Shown here: piece after piece, positions 48,963-56,674 of the stretch
Layout of the letters: each line of letters opens with the position of its first letter
Position numbering within the stretch: position 1 is the stretch's first letter
DNA from: Ornithinimicrobium faecis
Lineage (GTDB): Bacteria; Actinomycetota; Actinomycetes; Actinomycetales; Dermatophilaceae
Reading direction: 5' to 3'
Length of the DNA: 64,000 nt
Assembly (NCBI RefSeq): GCF_023923225.1
Contig: NZ_CP099489.1
Span: forward strand, 2,108,001 to 2,172,000
Notes under the pieces: model-generated
The model's database searches: none
Seen by the model: the letters and a program-made list of their open reading frames with translations, nothing else
Told to the model about the DNA's origin: nothing
Translations under genes and position numbers: made by a program

Positions 48963-49394
48963 ATGGCTTTCGAGGATGGCTCCTACGCGCGCATGTTCCA
49001 GCGACACGCCCATCCCTTCAGCGCCTGGTCCAGGTTGCTGAGCACACCCCTGCTCTTGGTGCCACTGTGGACCCGGCGCTCGTGGCTGTACGTGCCCGTC
49101 GGCGCCTGGTTCGCGGTCAACCCGGTGATCACTCCTCCGGCGCAAGACACGTCATCCTTCGCGACAAGTGCCATCGTGGGCGAAGAGTCCTGGAGTCGAG
49201 ACCTGACATCCGAGCCAAGGGTCCTGGCCCTGACAGGCGCAGCCACTGCATCGCTCGTGAGCGCCATGGTGGCGAGCTACCAGCACAGGAAGGCCGTGGC
49301 GGTCGCCTGCACGGGAAGCTCCGTGGCACTTACGTTGTGGCAGTGGAAGATGTGGGCGGACCGGTTCACGCGCGAGACAGTGCCGGCCACCTGA
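48963..49394 (+). CDS. Membrane protein, DUF6653-like (cassette cargo)
   Basis: 143 residues from ATG 48963, 6 nt after CAGGCT. Conserved-looking HAHPFSAWSRL, TPLLLVPLWTRRSW and NPVITPPA resemble the DUF6653 membrane family as I remember it. Three or four hydrophobic segments are visible. Function is unknown. Confidence 0.68.
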   Translation: MAFEDGSYARMFQRHAHPFSAWSRLLSTPLLLVPLWTRRSWLYVPVGAWFAVNPVITPPAQDTSSFATSAIVGEESWSRDLTSEPRVLALTGAATASLVSAMVASYQHRKAVAVACTGSSVALTLWQWKMWADRFTRETVPAT

Positions 49395-49443
49395 ATCCGA
49401 GCCGTCTTCGACGGGCACCCCCATCACCCCACCCGTCCTTGCC

Positions 49444-49460
49444 GCGGCAAGACAGGATGC
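49444..49460 (+). other. Cassette site 17
   Basis: GCGGCA-AGACAGGA-TGC. GCGGCA here is part of the palindrome TTGCCGCGGCAA. The nucleotidyltransferase gene ends at the very next base. Confidence 0.65.
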
Positions 49461-49943
49461 CTACAGTTCGTCGAGGACTGCGAGGTCGTGGAGGTCCACG
49501 GCACGCGGGGGATAGCCACTTCGAAGCTCTCGGGCTCGCTCGGCACTGGCCACGACGACCGCTTGGCCGTCGATGAGGCCGGTGACTCTCTGCTTAGAAG
49601 GGTGGAGGTACACCTCGCCGTCGAGACCTTGTTGAACTCCGGTACCGGCCGGGTCCAAGCGCATTGCGTGGACGTCTACTTGCCCCAAGGGACTCGATAG
49701 CTCCACGCGGACTGGTCGCCAATCCTCGGTGACTCGGTAGCCGCGGGAGGTGAGCCAGGCCATGAAGTCGGCCTCGTGATCTTCGTCGATAAACACGTCG
49801 AGATCTTGGTGGGGTCGAGTCTGTCGTCCCACCAGCGCATCGACACCCCATCCGCCGTTGACCTGATAGACCACACCGTTGGCGTCAAGCCAGGCGACGA
49901 TCTGCACCACCTCGGCGGCGGTCATCTGGGAGGAGGTCTCCAT
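49461..49943 (-). CDS. Lincosamide-type nucleotidyltransferase (Lnu-like), cassette cargo
   Basis: 160 residues from ATG 49943, 6 nt after GAGACT on the minus strand. The nucleotidyltransferase motif GGWGVDALVGRQTRPHQDLD has the metal-binding Asp residues. VDVHAMRLD and the end GYPPRAVDLHDLAVL follow the pattern of Lnu(A)-type enzymes (about 160 residues). Those adenylylate lincosamide antibiotics. Related nucleotidyltransferases, such as lnu(F) and aadB, are known cargo of clinical integrons. The true substrate here is unproven. Confidence 0.78.
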   Translation of the reverse strand: METSSQMTAAEVVQIVAWLDANGVVYQVNGGWGVDALVGRQTRPHQDLDVFIDEDHEADFMAWLTSRGYRVTEDWRPVRVELSSPLGQVDVHAMRLDPAGTGVQQGLDGEVYLHPSKQRVTGLIDGQAVVVASAERARELRSGYPPRAVDLHDLAVLDEL

Positions 49944-49984
49944 AGGACAAGTCTCCCTCACCACCCACGGGGATCTTGCGACCT

Positions 49985-49999
49985 GCGGCATGTGCGTGC
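49985..49999 (+). other. Cassette site 18
   Basis: GCGGCA-TGTGCG-TGC followed by GTTTCC, with left flank GCGACCT as at sites 7 and 13. Confidence 0.7.
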
Positions 50000-50040
50000 G
50001 TTTCCTCCCGGCGTGACGGCAGAGGCCCTAACCTGACCGT

Positions 50041-50202
50041 ATGAAAAGCGGCAAAAGTCGGCTACAGCACGTCACCCCGACGGCTGTTGTGGGAGTCGGC
50101 CTCATTGTGGTCGCGCTCCTGTTATACGCCACAGAGTGGAGTCGCGCTGCAGCCGCTGAGTTTGTTCATGCCTTCGGTCGTTCTGAGTGGGCGGACGGCT
50201 GA
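50041..50202 (+). CDS. Single-helix membrane peptide (cassette cargo)
   Basis: 53 residues from ATG 50041, 6 nt after TAACCT (50029-50034). A basic N-terminus (MKSGKSR) leads into one membrane helix (TAVVGVGLIVVALLLY) and a short outer tail. Its size and single helix would fit a small toxin or regulator, but nothing more can be said. A variant site (CCTGCGGTG, near 50202-50210) follows. Confidence 0.6.
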   Translation: MKSGKSRLQHVTPTAVVGVGLIVVALLLYATEWSRAAAAEFVHAFGRSEWADG

Positions 50203-50264
50203 CCTGCGGTGATGTGGCCTGGCAACTGCGTTTTGACGCACTAATTGGTGCCTAGGGTCGCGGC

Positions 50265-50432
50265 GTGACGTTCATCAGGCGGGTGCCGACGGCCTCGGGA
50301 GCGACCGCGGTACAGATCGCTGAGTATGCCAACGGGCGGCAGCGGATCGTGAAGCATCTGGGGTCGGCGCACACTGAGGCTGGGCTCCCACTCCCGAAGT
50401 CGGTGGCCGTTCCTTGCCCACCTGGCCAGTGA
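50265..50432 (+). pseudogene. N-terminal fragment of an IS1634-type transposase
   Basis: A 55-codon frame from GTG 50265, 6 nt after TAGGGT (50253-50258). FIRRVPTASGATAVQIAEYA followed by RQRIVKHLGSAHTEA is the N-terminus typical of IS1634-family transposases. The homology breaks off after about 40 residues, and no DDE domain, terminal repeat or target duplication is visible. It is a remnant captured in the array. Confidence 0.72.
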
Positions 50433-50595
50433 TCCCAAGCGTGGCGTCCTGGAGGTGACAGTGATGGACAACTTCGGACGATGGCTCAACGTTGACTCCT
50501 CTGGATGTTCGGCACTCACGCACGTAGCCGCGCACGGTGACGTTCTGCTCGCACAGATCACGGACGAACTCGAGGCACTAAGCCAGCGTGAGTGA
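50393..50595 (+). pseudogene. 3' remnant of an unknown gene
   Basis: In the frame ending at TGA 50593-50595 the sequence reads like real protein (WPFLAHLASDPKRG, EVTVMDNFGRWLNVD, LLAQITDELEALSQRE), but it has no start of its own and its 5' part is replaced by the transposase fragment. It is probably a gene 3' end joined to the IS remnant. Bases 50596-50700 hold a possible degenerate site (GCGGCT, 50671). Confidence 0.45.
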
Positions 50596-50700
50596 TTCCA
50601 AGACCAGAGACACCTGCGCCCCGGCACAGAACAGCAGTCCAACGATTGTCACGGGCGGCCCCCATCCATCGACCTGCGGCTCCGGTCGACAGCGCTAAGC

Positions 50701-51396
50701 TCATAGGTACGGTTTGGGAAACAGAACAGCAATCAGGAATGCCCACCCGCCGGTCAGGCGGCGTCCCGTCGGTTCCAGCGGCTTACCAGCCCCCGCCAGC
50801 CCGAACAGGGGGAAGAGCACGAGTGCGAACGGACCCGTGCCGCAGATGAGCCAGAACCAGGCCCAGCGGGTTGCTCTTCGTGGCTCGGGACCGACAATCA
50901 GGGTGACCAGCACAGTCAGTACCCAGGCCATGAAAGCAACGGCGACCCACGTGGACACCCGCCATTCGAAGAGGACCCCGTGCGAGCCGGCATGGACCTC
51001 TCGACTTGTGACCTGCAGTTGCCCAGTTGGCGTCGATGCGGTCAGCACATCACGCAGGTCGCTCCCGACCACAGAAGTGGGCCACGGCGCGGGAGGCGGC
51101 GCCTCTGGAAGCACGCCGGCTGACGTCTGCTGCACGGTGGTGTATCGGGCGAACAGACCGTCCTGCCATACAATGTCAACGAGCGAGGTGCCGGCTGCTG
51201 CGGGCTCCAGTTCGCCGACCAGTTCAACCTGAGATAGCTGGCCCGAACTGAGTGCCTTCTGAAGGTCGGCCATACTCGCGGGGCGTGTGGCAGTGAGCCA
51301 GACACCGATGATGATGACGCCCATCACGACGAGCATCACGGAGCGAAATAGACCCCACCCCTGGGACACAGTGCGGCCTCCGACGGTCTCTAACAT
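50701..51396 (-). CDS. Membrane protein of unknown function (cassette cargo)
   Basis: 231 residues from ATG 51396, 6 nt after TAGGGT on the minus strand. An N-terminal helix (near 16-36) is followed by about 110 soluble residues and three C-terminal helices (near 145-168, 178-197 and 212-228). It was not matched to a family. It ends just left of the GCGGCT-like variant site. Confidence 0.7.
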   Translation of the reverse strand: MLETVGGRTVSQGWGLFRSVMLVVMGVIIIGVWLTATRPASMADLQKALSSGQLSQVELVGELEPAAAGTSLVDIVWQDGLFARYTTVQQTSAGVLPEAPPPAPWPTSVVGSDLRDVLTASTPTGQLQVTSREVHAGSHGVLFEWRVSTWVAVAFMAWVLTVLVTLIVGPEPRRATRWAWFWLICGTGPFALVLFPLFGLAGAGKPLEPTGRRLTGGWAFLIAVLFPKPYL

Positions 51397-51479
51397 GAAC
51401 GCACCCTATGGGGCGTGCCCCTACGTAGAGCACCGGCATGCGTCCGGCAACATCTTCTTGACAGTTGGCGGCGCGATCT

Positions 51480-51494
51480 GCGGCATGGTCGAGC
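51480..51494 (+). other. Cassette site 19 (near-consensus)
   Basis: GCGGCA-TGGTCG-AGC, with T changed to A in the distal triplet. Only 34 bp separate its GCGGCA from that of the next site. Confidence 0.5.
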
Positions 51495-51513
51495 GATCCT
51501 AGTCGCACTCGGA

Positions 51514-51528
51514 GCGGCAGATCCGCGC
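51514..51528 (+). other. Cassette site 20
   Basis: GCGGCA-GATCCG-CGC followed by GTTTAC. It bounds the last GNAT cassette on the left. Confidence 0.6.
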
Positions 51529-51586
51529 GTTTACGGCGCGCCCCATGAACGCCCCGTCAAGACAACGGTTTAGCTGCATGGTGACA

Positions 51587-52057
51587 TCAGAGCGCTCTGC
51601 GCATGAAGCGTCTTCCCTGCCTCGCGCCGACCGTTTCGTATCCTTCCGATTCATAGAGCCCCCGCGCGACCATGTTCGCGTCCGCCACGGTGAGGGCCAC
51701 CCCGTGGTAGCCACGCTCCCGGGCGATCTCCTCCGCGGCCCGCATCGCTGCGCGACCAAAGCCCCGCCCGCGAAACTGACCGTCGATCTCGACGTCGAAG
51801 ACGTAGAAGTCGTCGGTCGAGTCGGACGGGCCCACCCACAGGTATCCGCCAGCCTCGCCTTCGATGACCACTTCGAGTACGGAGTGCCCTTCCCTGAGAC
51901 CACCGTCCGGGAAGAGTTCGCGGGCACTCTCGGCGACGTGCTGGGCGATCTGCTCACCCGTCAGACTGCTTGAGGTGAGGTCTTCCGCGTACACCGTGAG
52001 TGTGTGCTCCTGCCAGGAGATGAGACGCTCTTGTGGCATAGAGCGCAGCCGGAACAT
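51587..52057 (-). CDS. GNAT family N-acetyltransferase (cassette cargo)
   Basis: 156 residues from ATG 52057, 6 nt after TAGCCT on the minus strand; ATG 52039 is an internal alternative. Acetyl-CoA motif A is DGQFRGRGFGRAAMRAAEE, with VADANMVARGLYESEGY downstream as motif B. It is unlike the RimJ-type GNAT at 43.5 kb. The substrate is unknown. Confidence 0.87.
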   Translation of the reverse strand: MFRLRSMPQERLISWQEHTLTVYAEDLTSSSLTGEQIAQHVAESARELFPDGGLREGHSVLEVVIEGEAGGYLWVGPSDSTDDFYVFDVEIDGQFRGRGFGRAAMRAAEEIARERGYHGVALTVADANMVARGLYESEGYETVGARQGRRFMRRAL

Positions 52058-52160
52058 GCGTCGAGGCTATCAGCGACGCAAATTGATCCACCAACGTTAC
52101 AACGTTCGACTCTCGGCGTGACCGGATCACCTACATATCCCTGATGACAGTGTCCGCTCA

Positions 52161-52175
52161 TCGGCAGTTGAGTGA
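52161..52175 (+). other. Cassette site 21 (variant), right end of array
   Basis: TCGGCA-GTTGAG-TGA keeps the 6-nt spacing but differs in the first and last base. No further site is recognised to the right. A repeat AACGTT-AC-AACGTT lies at 52093-52106. Confidence 0.4.
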
Positions 52176-52280
52176 TGTCACGACTCCCGCGGCGGTTCGC
52201 ACATCATGCGTCCGTTCCCGACGGATCCGCGGAAACGCATAGGGGATGCCGTGGTCGCGTCGGAGTGGGACGGTGGAGCG

Positions 52281-52922
52281 ATGAATACCTATGCGCACAA
52301 GGACTTGCTCGAGGCTGGTCTCACTGATTGGCGGGACCTGGCACAGGGGTTGCACGCACGGTTCGCGACCGGTGACTTTGCGGCGGGACTGCGATTTGTG
52401 GACGCTGTCGGCGCAGCCGCGGAGGAGGCCGGGCACCATCCGGATGTCACGCTCACCTATCCGCAGGTGGACATCGCCCTGGTCAGCCACGATGTCGGAG
52501 CCATCACCGGGAGGGACGTCGAACTCGCCCAGAGGATCAGCGCGATCGCTGCGGACCAGAACATCGAGGCCCGACCAGCCGACCTGGTCCAGGTGGAGCT
52601 CGCCCTGGACACAGCCGACATTCCTGGCATTGGTCCGTTCTGGGCCGCACTGCTGCACGGAGACACCGACTCACTCCAGGGCGGCGACGTCGTGGGCAAC
52701 GCCCGGGTGCCGCTGCTGTGGTTCCAGGACACCGACGCGCACGAGACACCGCGCCAGCGCTTCCACCTCGACGTCTGGGTGCCAGCCGAGCTGGCCCAGG
52801 AACGGATCGAGGCAGCGCTCGCTGCCGGCGGGACCATGGTCGACGAGGAGGCCGCCCCGGCGTTCGTCGTGCTGGCAGATGCCGAGGGCAACCGCGCCTG
52901 CGTCTGCACCACTGAGCGCTAG
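52281..52922 (+). CDS. Pterin-4a-carbinolamine dehydratase-VOC fusion protein
   Basis: 213 residues from ATG 52281, with GGTGGAG upstream. The first 95 residues are a PCD/DCoH domain: GLRFVDAVGAAAEEAGHHPD and the active-site pattern HHP...Y...HD (VTLTYPQVDIALVSHDVG). The second half is a VOC/glyoxalase-fold domain (QRFHLDVWVPAELAQERIEA, FVVLADAEGN). PCD recycles 4a-hydroxytetrahydrobiopterin. No aromatic amino acid hydroxylase is nearby, so the PCD domain may serve another role. Confidence 0.85.
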   Translation: MNTYAHKDLLEAGLTDWRDLAQGLHARFATGDFAAGLRFVDAVGAAAEEAGHHPDVTLTYPQVDIALVSHDVGAITGRDVELAQRISAIAADQNIEARPADLVQVELALDTADIPGIGPFWAALLHGDTDSLQGGDVVGNARVPLLWFQDTDAHETPRQRFHLDVWVPAELAQERIEAALAAGGTMVDEEAAPAFVVLADAEGNRACVCTTER

Positions 52923-52950
52923 GAGCAAGCAGCACGCGGCTGTCCTGCGG

Positions 52951-53502
52951 TCAGCGCCGCCGGGACGGTGAGCGTCTGCGACGCCCGGCCACAGACCGAC
53001 GCAGGATCAACACCGCGCTGTCGGACCGGGGTGCCGGGTCGAACGCGCGTGCAGGAACATGCTGGCCCACCAGCGCGCTGAAGCCCCGGGGCGGGCTCGC
53101 CTCGTAGCGGCGGGCCATCCACCGGGGCACCACGAGATCCGCCCTCACCAGGTGACTGCGGCGATCGGTGAGACGGCGCACCAGAGCCGCCCCGACGGCA
53201 TACGGCGGGTTGGCAACCACCCGGAACGGTCTCCCGGGGAGCGGCACACTGAGGATGTCAGCCTCGATGACCGTCACTGACCGCTCACCAAACCGGCGCC
53301 GCAGCCCGGCCGCACGGCCCGCGTGCAGTTCCACCGCCACCGTCCGGGCCCCCTGATCGACCAGGGGAGCGGTCAGTGCGCCCGTCCCGGCCCCGAGATC
53401 GAGCACCAGCTGTCCAGCGCGCACTCCGGCGCCACGGACGATCCGGTCAGCCCAGGTGCTCCGCAACAGGTGCCGGCCCCAGCGCCGCCCGGCCACGGCC
53501 AC
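52951..53502 (-). CDS. Short Erm-like 23S rRNA adenine N6-methyltransferase
   Basis: 183 residues from GTG 53502. Motif I LVLDLGAGTGALTAPLV, acidic VAVELHAG, and the adenine N6-methyltransferase motif VVANPPYAVG mark the KsgA/Erm family. At this length it lacks most of the C-terminal helical domain, like Erm(37) of Mycobacterium tuberculosis (179 residues). A very basic tail (GRRRRSPSRRR) may bind rRNA. Resistance to macrolides or lincosamides is plausible but unproven. It lies 0.8 kb from the cassette array. Confidence 0.82.
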   Translation of the reverse strand: MAVAGRRWGRHLLRSTWADRIVRGAGVRAGQLVLDLGAGTGALTAPLVDQGARTVAVELHAGRAAGLRRRFGERSVTVIEADILSVPLPGRPFRVVANPPYAVGAALVRRLTDRRSHLVRADLVVPRWMARRYEASPPRGFSALVGQHVPARAFDPAPRSDSAVLILRRSVAGRRRRSPSRRR

Positions 53503-53632
53503 GACGTACCATCATCATGAACAGACTCATGCCAGCCACGGTAGGCAGTGCTTGCCTGGCCCTCAACGGGTTTCCGGGACTGACGCCCAAAACCGTTTGG
53601 GTGGCCACCGGCCGCGGCCTAGGGTCGGGGCC

Positions 53633-54589
53633 GTGACCGAGGAGAACGCACCGGCCCTGACCGAACTCGCCGCAGCCTTCGGGCTGCAGGACCTGCAGCC
53701 CGAGTCGCTGACCCGGTTCGCCCGCGTCCACCGGGCCCGCACCGTCGACGGAGTGGAGGTCGTCGTCAAAGTTGCGGGCGCCCAGCCAGAGCGAGTCGGC
53801 GCGATGGCTCGTTGGCAACGTGGGCTAGCGACCCAGGGAGTGCCGGTGGTCACGGCGCTGGAACTCGACCGCGACAACCCGCAGCAGGTGGGCGAGGACT
53901 GGTGGGTGGTCTACCCGTTCCTGGACGGTGCTGCCTACACCGGCACCACTGAGCAGATCGAGTCCGCGGGCGAACTGCTGGGGCTGATCCACGCCGCGGG
54001 CGCAAGCACCGAGGGGCTGCGCGACTACGAGTGGCCGGACACGCCGCACGAGGATGTCGTCTCGGACCTGGAGACGCTGGAGGCAGTGCTGACGGCCCAG
54101 GGTGACCCGGACGCGTTCGCCGCGGTCCGGGCCCTCGCTGACAGGTGGTGGGACAACAAGTCCAGGCTCGAGGCGCGCGACGGCGACCTGCCCCGGTGCG
54201 GCGTCTCCAGCGACTACAAGGCCAACAACCTGATCTGGGCCGGGCCCGTCCCGACCTTGGTCGACCCCGACAACGGTGGACACGAGCCGCGCCTGTTCGA
54301 GCTTGCTTTCGTCGCGACCCTGTTCCACAACGAGTGCGATGGTGCCCCGGGCAGGCTGCTGGACGCGGGGGAGTGGGCCCGCTTCCTGACTGGTTATGGC
54401 CGTCACGTCGAGCTCACGGCGGCCGAGCGGGAGCTGTGGCCCCTGGTGCTTGACCACATCCTGTGGGAGGAAGGCACCTGGGCGCTCGAGGACAACGACG
54501 AGACTGCCTGGGCCGACCCCCGCCAGCGCGCCTACCTGCTGGATCTGGCCCGCGCGAGCGTGGGCCGCTTCCCGCTGCTGCCAGCCTGA
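53633..54589 (+). CDS. APH-like phosphotransferase with altered catalytic motif
   Basis: 318 residues from GTG 53633, 7 nt after TAGGGT. The kinase lobe and hinge (WWVVYPFLDGAAYTGT, GELLGLIHAAG) fit the aminoglycoside phosphotransferase superfamily. Brenner's motif HGDxxxxN reads SSDYKANN, so the catalytic Asp and Asn remain while His is Ser. VDPDNGG replaces the metal-binding D-F-G type motif. It may be a small-molecule kinase of changed specificity. It is followed closely by a VOC gene. Confidence 0.78.
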   Translation: MTEENAPALTELAAAFGLQDLQPESLTRFARVHRARTVDGVEVVVKVAGAQPERVGAMARWQRGLATQGVPVVTALELDRDNPQQVGEDWWVVYPFLDGAAYTGTTEQIESAGELLGLIHAAGASTEGLRDYEWPDTPHEDVVSDLETLEAVLTAQGDPDAFAAVRALADRWWDNKSRLEARDGDLPRCGVSSDYKANNLIWAGPVPTLVDPDNGGHEPRLFELAFVATLFHNECDGAPGRLLDAGEWARFLTGYGRHVELTAAERELWPLVLDHILWEEGTWALEDNDETAWADPRQRAYLLDLARASVGRFPLLPA

Positions 54590-54607
54590 GGGAGTTGGGG
54601 ACTGGTG

Positions 54608-55012
54608 ATGGACTCGATCCCGGCGGCCACGACCGTGCGGATCGCGAGGCCGACGTCGGATCTGGCTGCCCTGGAACGCTTCTGGGTTGACGGGGTCGGA
54701 CTGGAGGTCCTCTGGCGGACCGACGGCGTCCCCGACCATGGCCACGAGCTGCTGATGGTCGGCCCCGCAGGTGCTGGTTGGCACCTGGAGCTGGTCGCCG
54801 ACGCGCAGGCAGCCCAGGAGAGCCACCCTGGTCCCGAGGACCTGCTGGTGCTCTATCTCGGAGAACCTGCCGGGCAGGAGTGGGTGGCCCGCATCCGCGC
54901 CCACGGCGGGACCGTCGTCCCGGCGCACAACCCCTACTGGGACACGTGGGGTGTCACGATCCAGGACCCCGACGGCTACCTGCTCGTGCTGTCCCACCGC
55001 ACCTGGGGATGA
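54608..55012 (+). CDS. VOC family protein
   Basis: 134 residues from ATG 54608; GTG 54605 is an adjacent alternative. Two half-modules (VRIARPTSDLAALERFWVDG, WVARIRAHGGTVVPAHNPYW) and the ending TIQDPDGYLLVLSHR fit a glyoxalase/bleomycin-resistance fold. It starts 18 nt after the kinase stop and may be co-transcribed with it. The ligand is unknown. Confidence 0.85.
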   Translation: MDSIPAATTVRIARPTSDLAALERFWVDGVGLEVLWRTDGVPDHGHELLMVGPAGAGWHLELVADAQAAQESHPGPEDLLVLYLGEPAGQEWVARIRAHGGTVVPAHNPYWDTWGVTIQDPDGYLLVLSHRTWG

Positions 55013-55048
55013 CGCGACGCCAGCCAGGCCACGGCATACAGTTTGGGC

Positions 55049-56674
55049 ATGAAGTCGCACGCCACAGGTGAGTCACAACCGCTGCTCGAGGAGACCATCG
55101 GAGTCAACTTCGAGCGGACCGCCGCCGCCCACGCCGACCGGGAGGCGCTCGTCGAGGTGGCGACCGGACGCCGCTGGACCTGGGCCGAGCTGGACGCCGA
55201 CGTCAACGCCCTGGCCCGCGGCCTGATCGGCGCCGGGATCGCAGCCGGCGACCGGGTCGGGATCTGGGCGCCAAACTGCGCCGAGTGGACCCTGACGCAG
55301 TATGCAACCGCCAAGATCGGCGCCATCCTGGTCAACATCAACCCGTCCTACCGCACGCACGAGCTGGCCTACGCCGTCAACCAGAGCGGGCTGCGGATGA
55401 TGCTGTCTGCCAGCCGATTCAAGACCAGCGACTATCGCGGCATGCTGGAGCAGACGGCAGCCGACTGCCCCGACCTGGAGCGGGTCGTCTATCTCGACAC
55501 CGACGACTGGGCGGGCCTTCTTGCTGAGGGGGAGGGACTGCCGCAGGACGCGGTCGCCCAACGGATGGCGAAGCTTTCGCCCACCGATGCCATCAACATC
55601 CAATACACCTCCGGCACCACCGGCAGGCCCAAGGGTGCCACGCTCAGCCACCGCAACATCCTCAACAATGGCTATTTCGTCACCGAGCTCATCAACTTCA
55701 CCGAGGAGGACCGGCTCTGCATCCCGGTGCCCTTCTATCACTGCTTCGGCATGGTCATGGCCAACATCGGCTGCACCACGCACGGCGCCACCATGGTGAT
55801 CCCGGCCCCCGGTTTCGATGCCGAGACGACCCTGCAGACCGTCACCGAGGAGCGGTGCACGGGCCTCTATGGCGTGCCGACGATGTTCATTGCCATGCAG
55901 AACCACCCGACCTTCGCCGAGCACGACCTCTCCACGCTGCGGACCGGGATCATGGCGGGCTCACCGTGCCCCGTGGAGGTGATGAAGAAGTGCCTGGACG
56001 TGATGCACATGTCTGAGGTCTCCATCGCCTACGGCATGACCGAGACCTCACCGGTCAGCACCCAGACCCGGGCCGACGACGACCTGGAGCGGCGGACTGC
56101 GACCATCGGCCGGGTCCACCCGAACCTGGAGATCAAGATCATCGACCCAGTCTCCGGCGACACCGTGCCGCGAGGTGAGACCGGCGAGCTGTGCACCCGC
56201 GGCTACTCGGTGATGCTCGGCTACTGGGAGGACGAGGAGAAGACCGCCGAGGTGCTGGACGCCGAGGGGTGGATGCACACCGGCGACCTCGCGGTCATGC
56301 GCGAGGACGGCTACTGCGCCATCGTCGGGCGCAGCAAGGACATGGTCATCCGCGGCGGGGAAAACGTCTATCCCCGCGAGATCGAGGAGTTCCTCTACAC
56401 CCACCCCGATGTCCAGGACGTCCAGGTGGTGGGGGTGCCGGACGAGAAATACGGCGAGGAGCTCTGTGCCTGGGTCCAGCTCAAGGAGGGCGCCGCACCA
56501 CTGACGGCCGAGGCGGTGCGTGAATTTGCGACGGGCAAGCTGGCCCACTACAAGATCCCGCGCTATGTCATGGTGGTCGAGGAGTTCCCGATCACCGTCA
56601 CCGGCAAGGTCCGCAAGGTCGAGATGCGCGAGACGTCGGCGCGCCAGCTCGGGTTGACTGGCCCGACGTCCTGA
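55049..56674 (+). CDS. Fatty acyl-CoA synthetase (AMP-binding protein)
   Basis: 541 residues from ATG 55049, 6 nt after TACAGT. Adenylate-forming motifs are complete: [49 protein letters not shown], and the catalytic Lys in [13 protein letters not shown]. The hinge and sequence fit medium/long-chain acyl-CoA ligases. It activates free fatty acids with ATP and CoA for degradation or lipid use. Confidence 0.9.
   Translation: MKSHATGESQPLLEETIGVNFERTAAAHADREALVEVATGRRWTWAELDADVNALARGLIGAGIAAGDRVGIWAPNCAEWTLTQYATAKIGAILVNINPSYRTHELAYAVNQSGLRMMLSASRFKTSDYRGMLEQTAADCPDLERVVYLDTDDWAGLLAEGEGLPQDAVAQRMAKLSPTDAINIQYTSGTTGRPKGATLSHRNILNNGYFVTELINFTEEDRLCIPVPFYHCFGMVMANIGCTTHGATMVIPAPGFDAETTLQTVTEERCTGLYGVPTMFIAMQNHPTFAEHDLSTLRTGIMAGSPCPVEVMKKCLDVMHMSEVSIAYGMTETSPVSTQTRADDDLERRTATIGRVHPNLEIKIIDPVSGDTVPRGETGELCTRGYSVMLGYWEDEEKTAEVLDAEGWMHTGDLAVMREDGYCAIVGRSKDMVIRGGENVYPREIEEFLYTHPDVQDVQVVGVPDEKYGEELCAWVQLKEGAAPLTAEAVREFATGKLAHYKIPRYVMVVEEFPITVTGKVRKVEMRETSARQLGLTGPTS

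Larger units (their letters stand above)
38283..52166. mobile_element. Integron-like gene cassette array with two integrase modules
   Basis: About 13.9 kb in which short genes on both strands are separated by a repeated site, GCGGCA-N6 or N8-(T/C)GC. Sixteen sites fit this pattern exactly and five are close variants. Two homologous tyrosine recombinase-hicA-hicB units are each bounded by sites. Two cassettes are duplicated without visible change but in swapped order, and every junction switches at GCGGCA. Most cassette genes have their own TANNNT-N6 leaderless promoter. The recombinases are about 308 residues and show no IntI-type insertion; the sites lack GTTRRRY. The outer limits are set by the first and last recognised site and could be wider. 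Confidence 0.8.

Noticed and set aside
50202..50680. Additional cassette sites at GCGGTG (50205) and GCGGCT (50671)
   Set aside because: They share the CCTGCGG left flank with true sites, but the core differs and no TGC is at the right distance. They may be decayed sites and were not counted.
38283..52166. Classical class 1 or chromosomal integron (IntI with attC sites)
   Set aside because: The recombinases look like XerC/D-type proteins without the IntI insertion, the sites lack GTTRRRY/RYYYAAC ends, and cassettes are in both orientations with their own promoters. I describe it as integron-like only.
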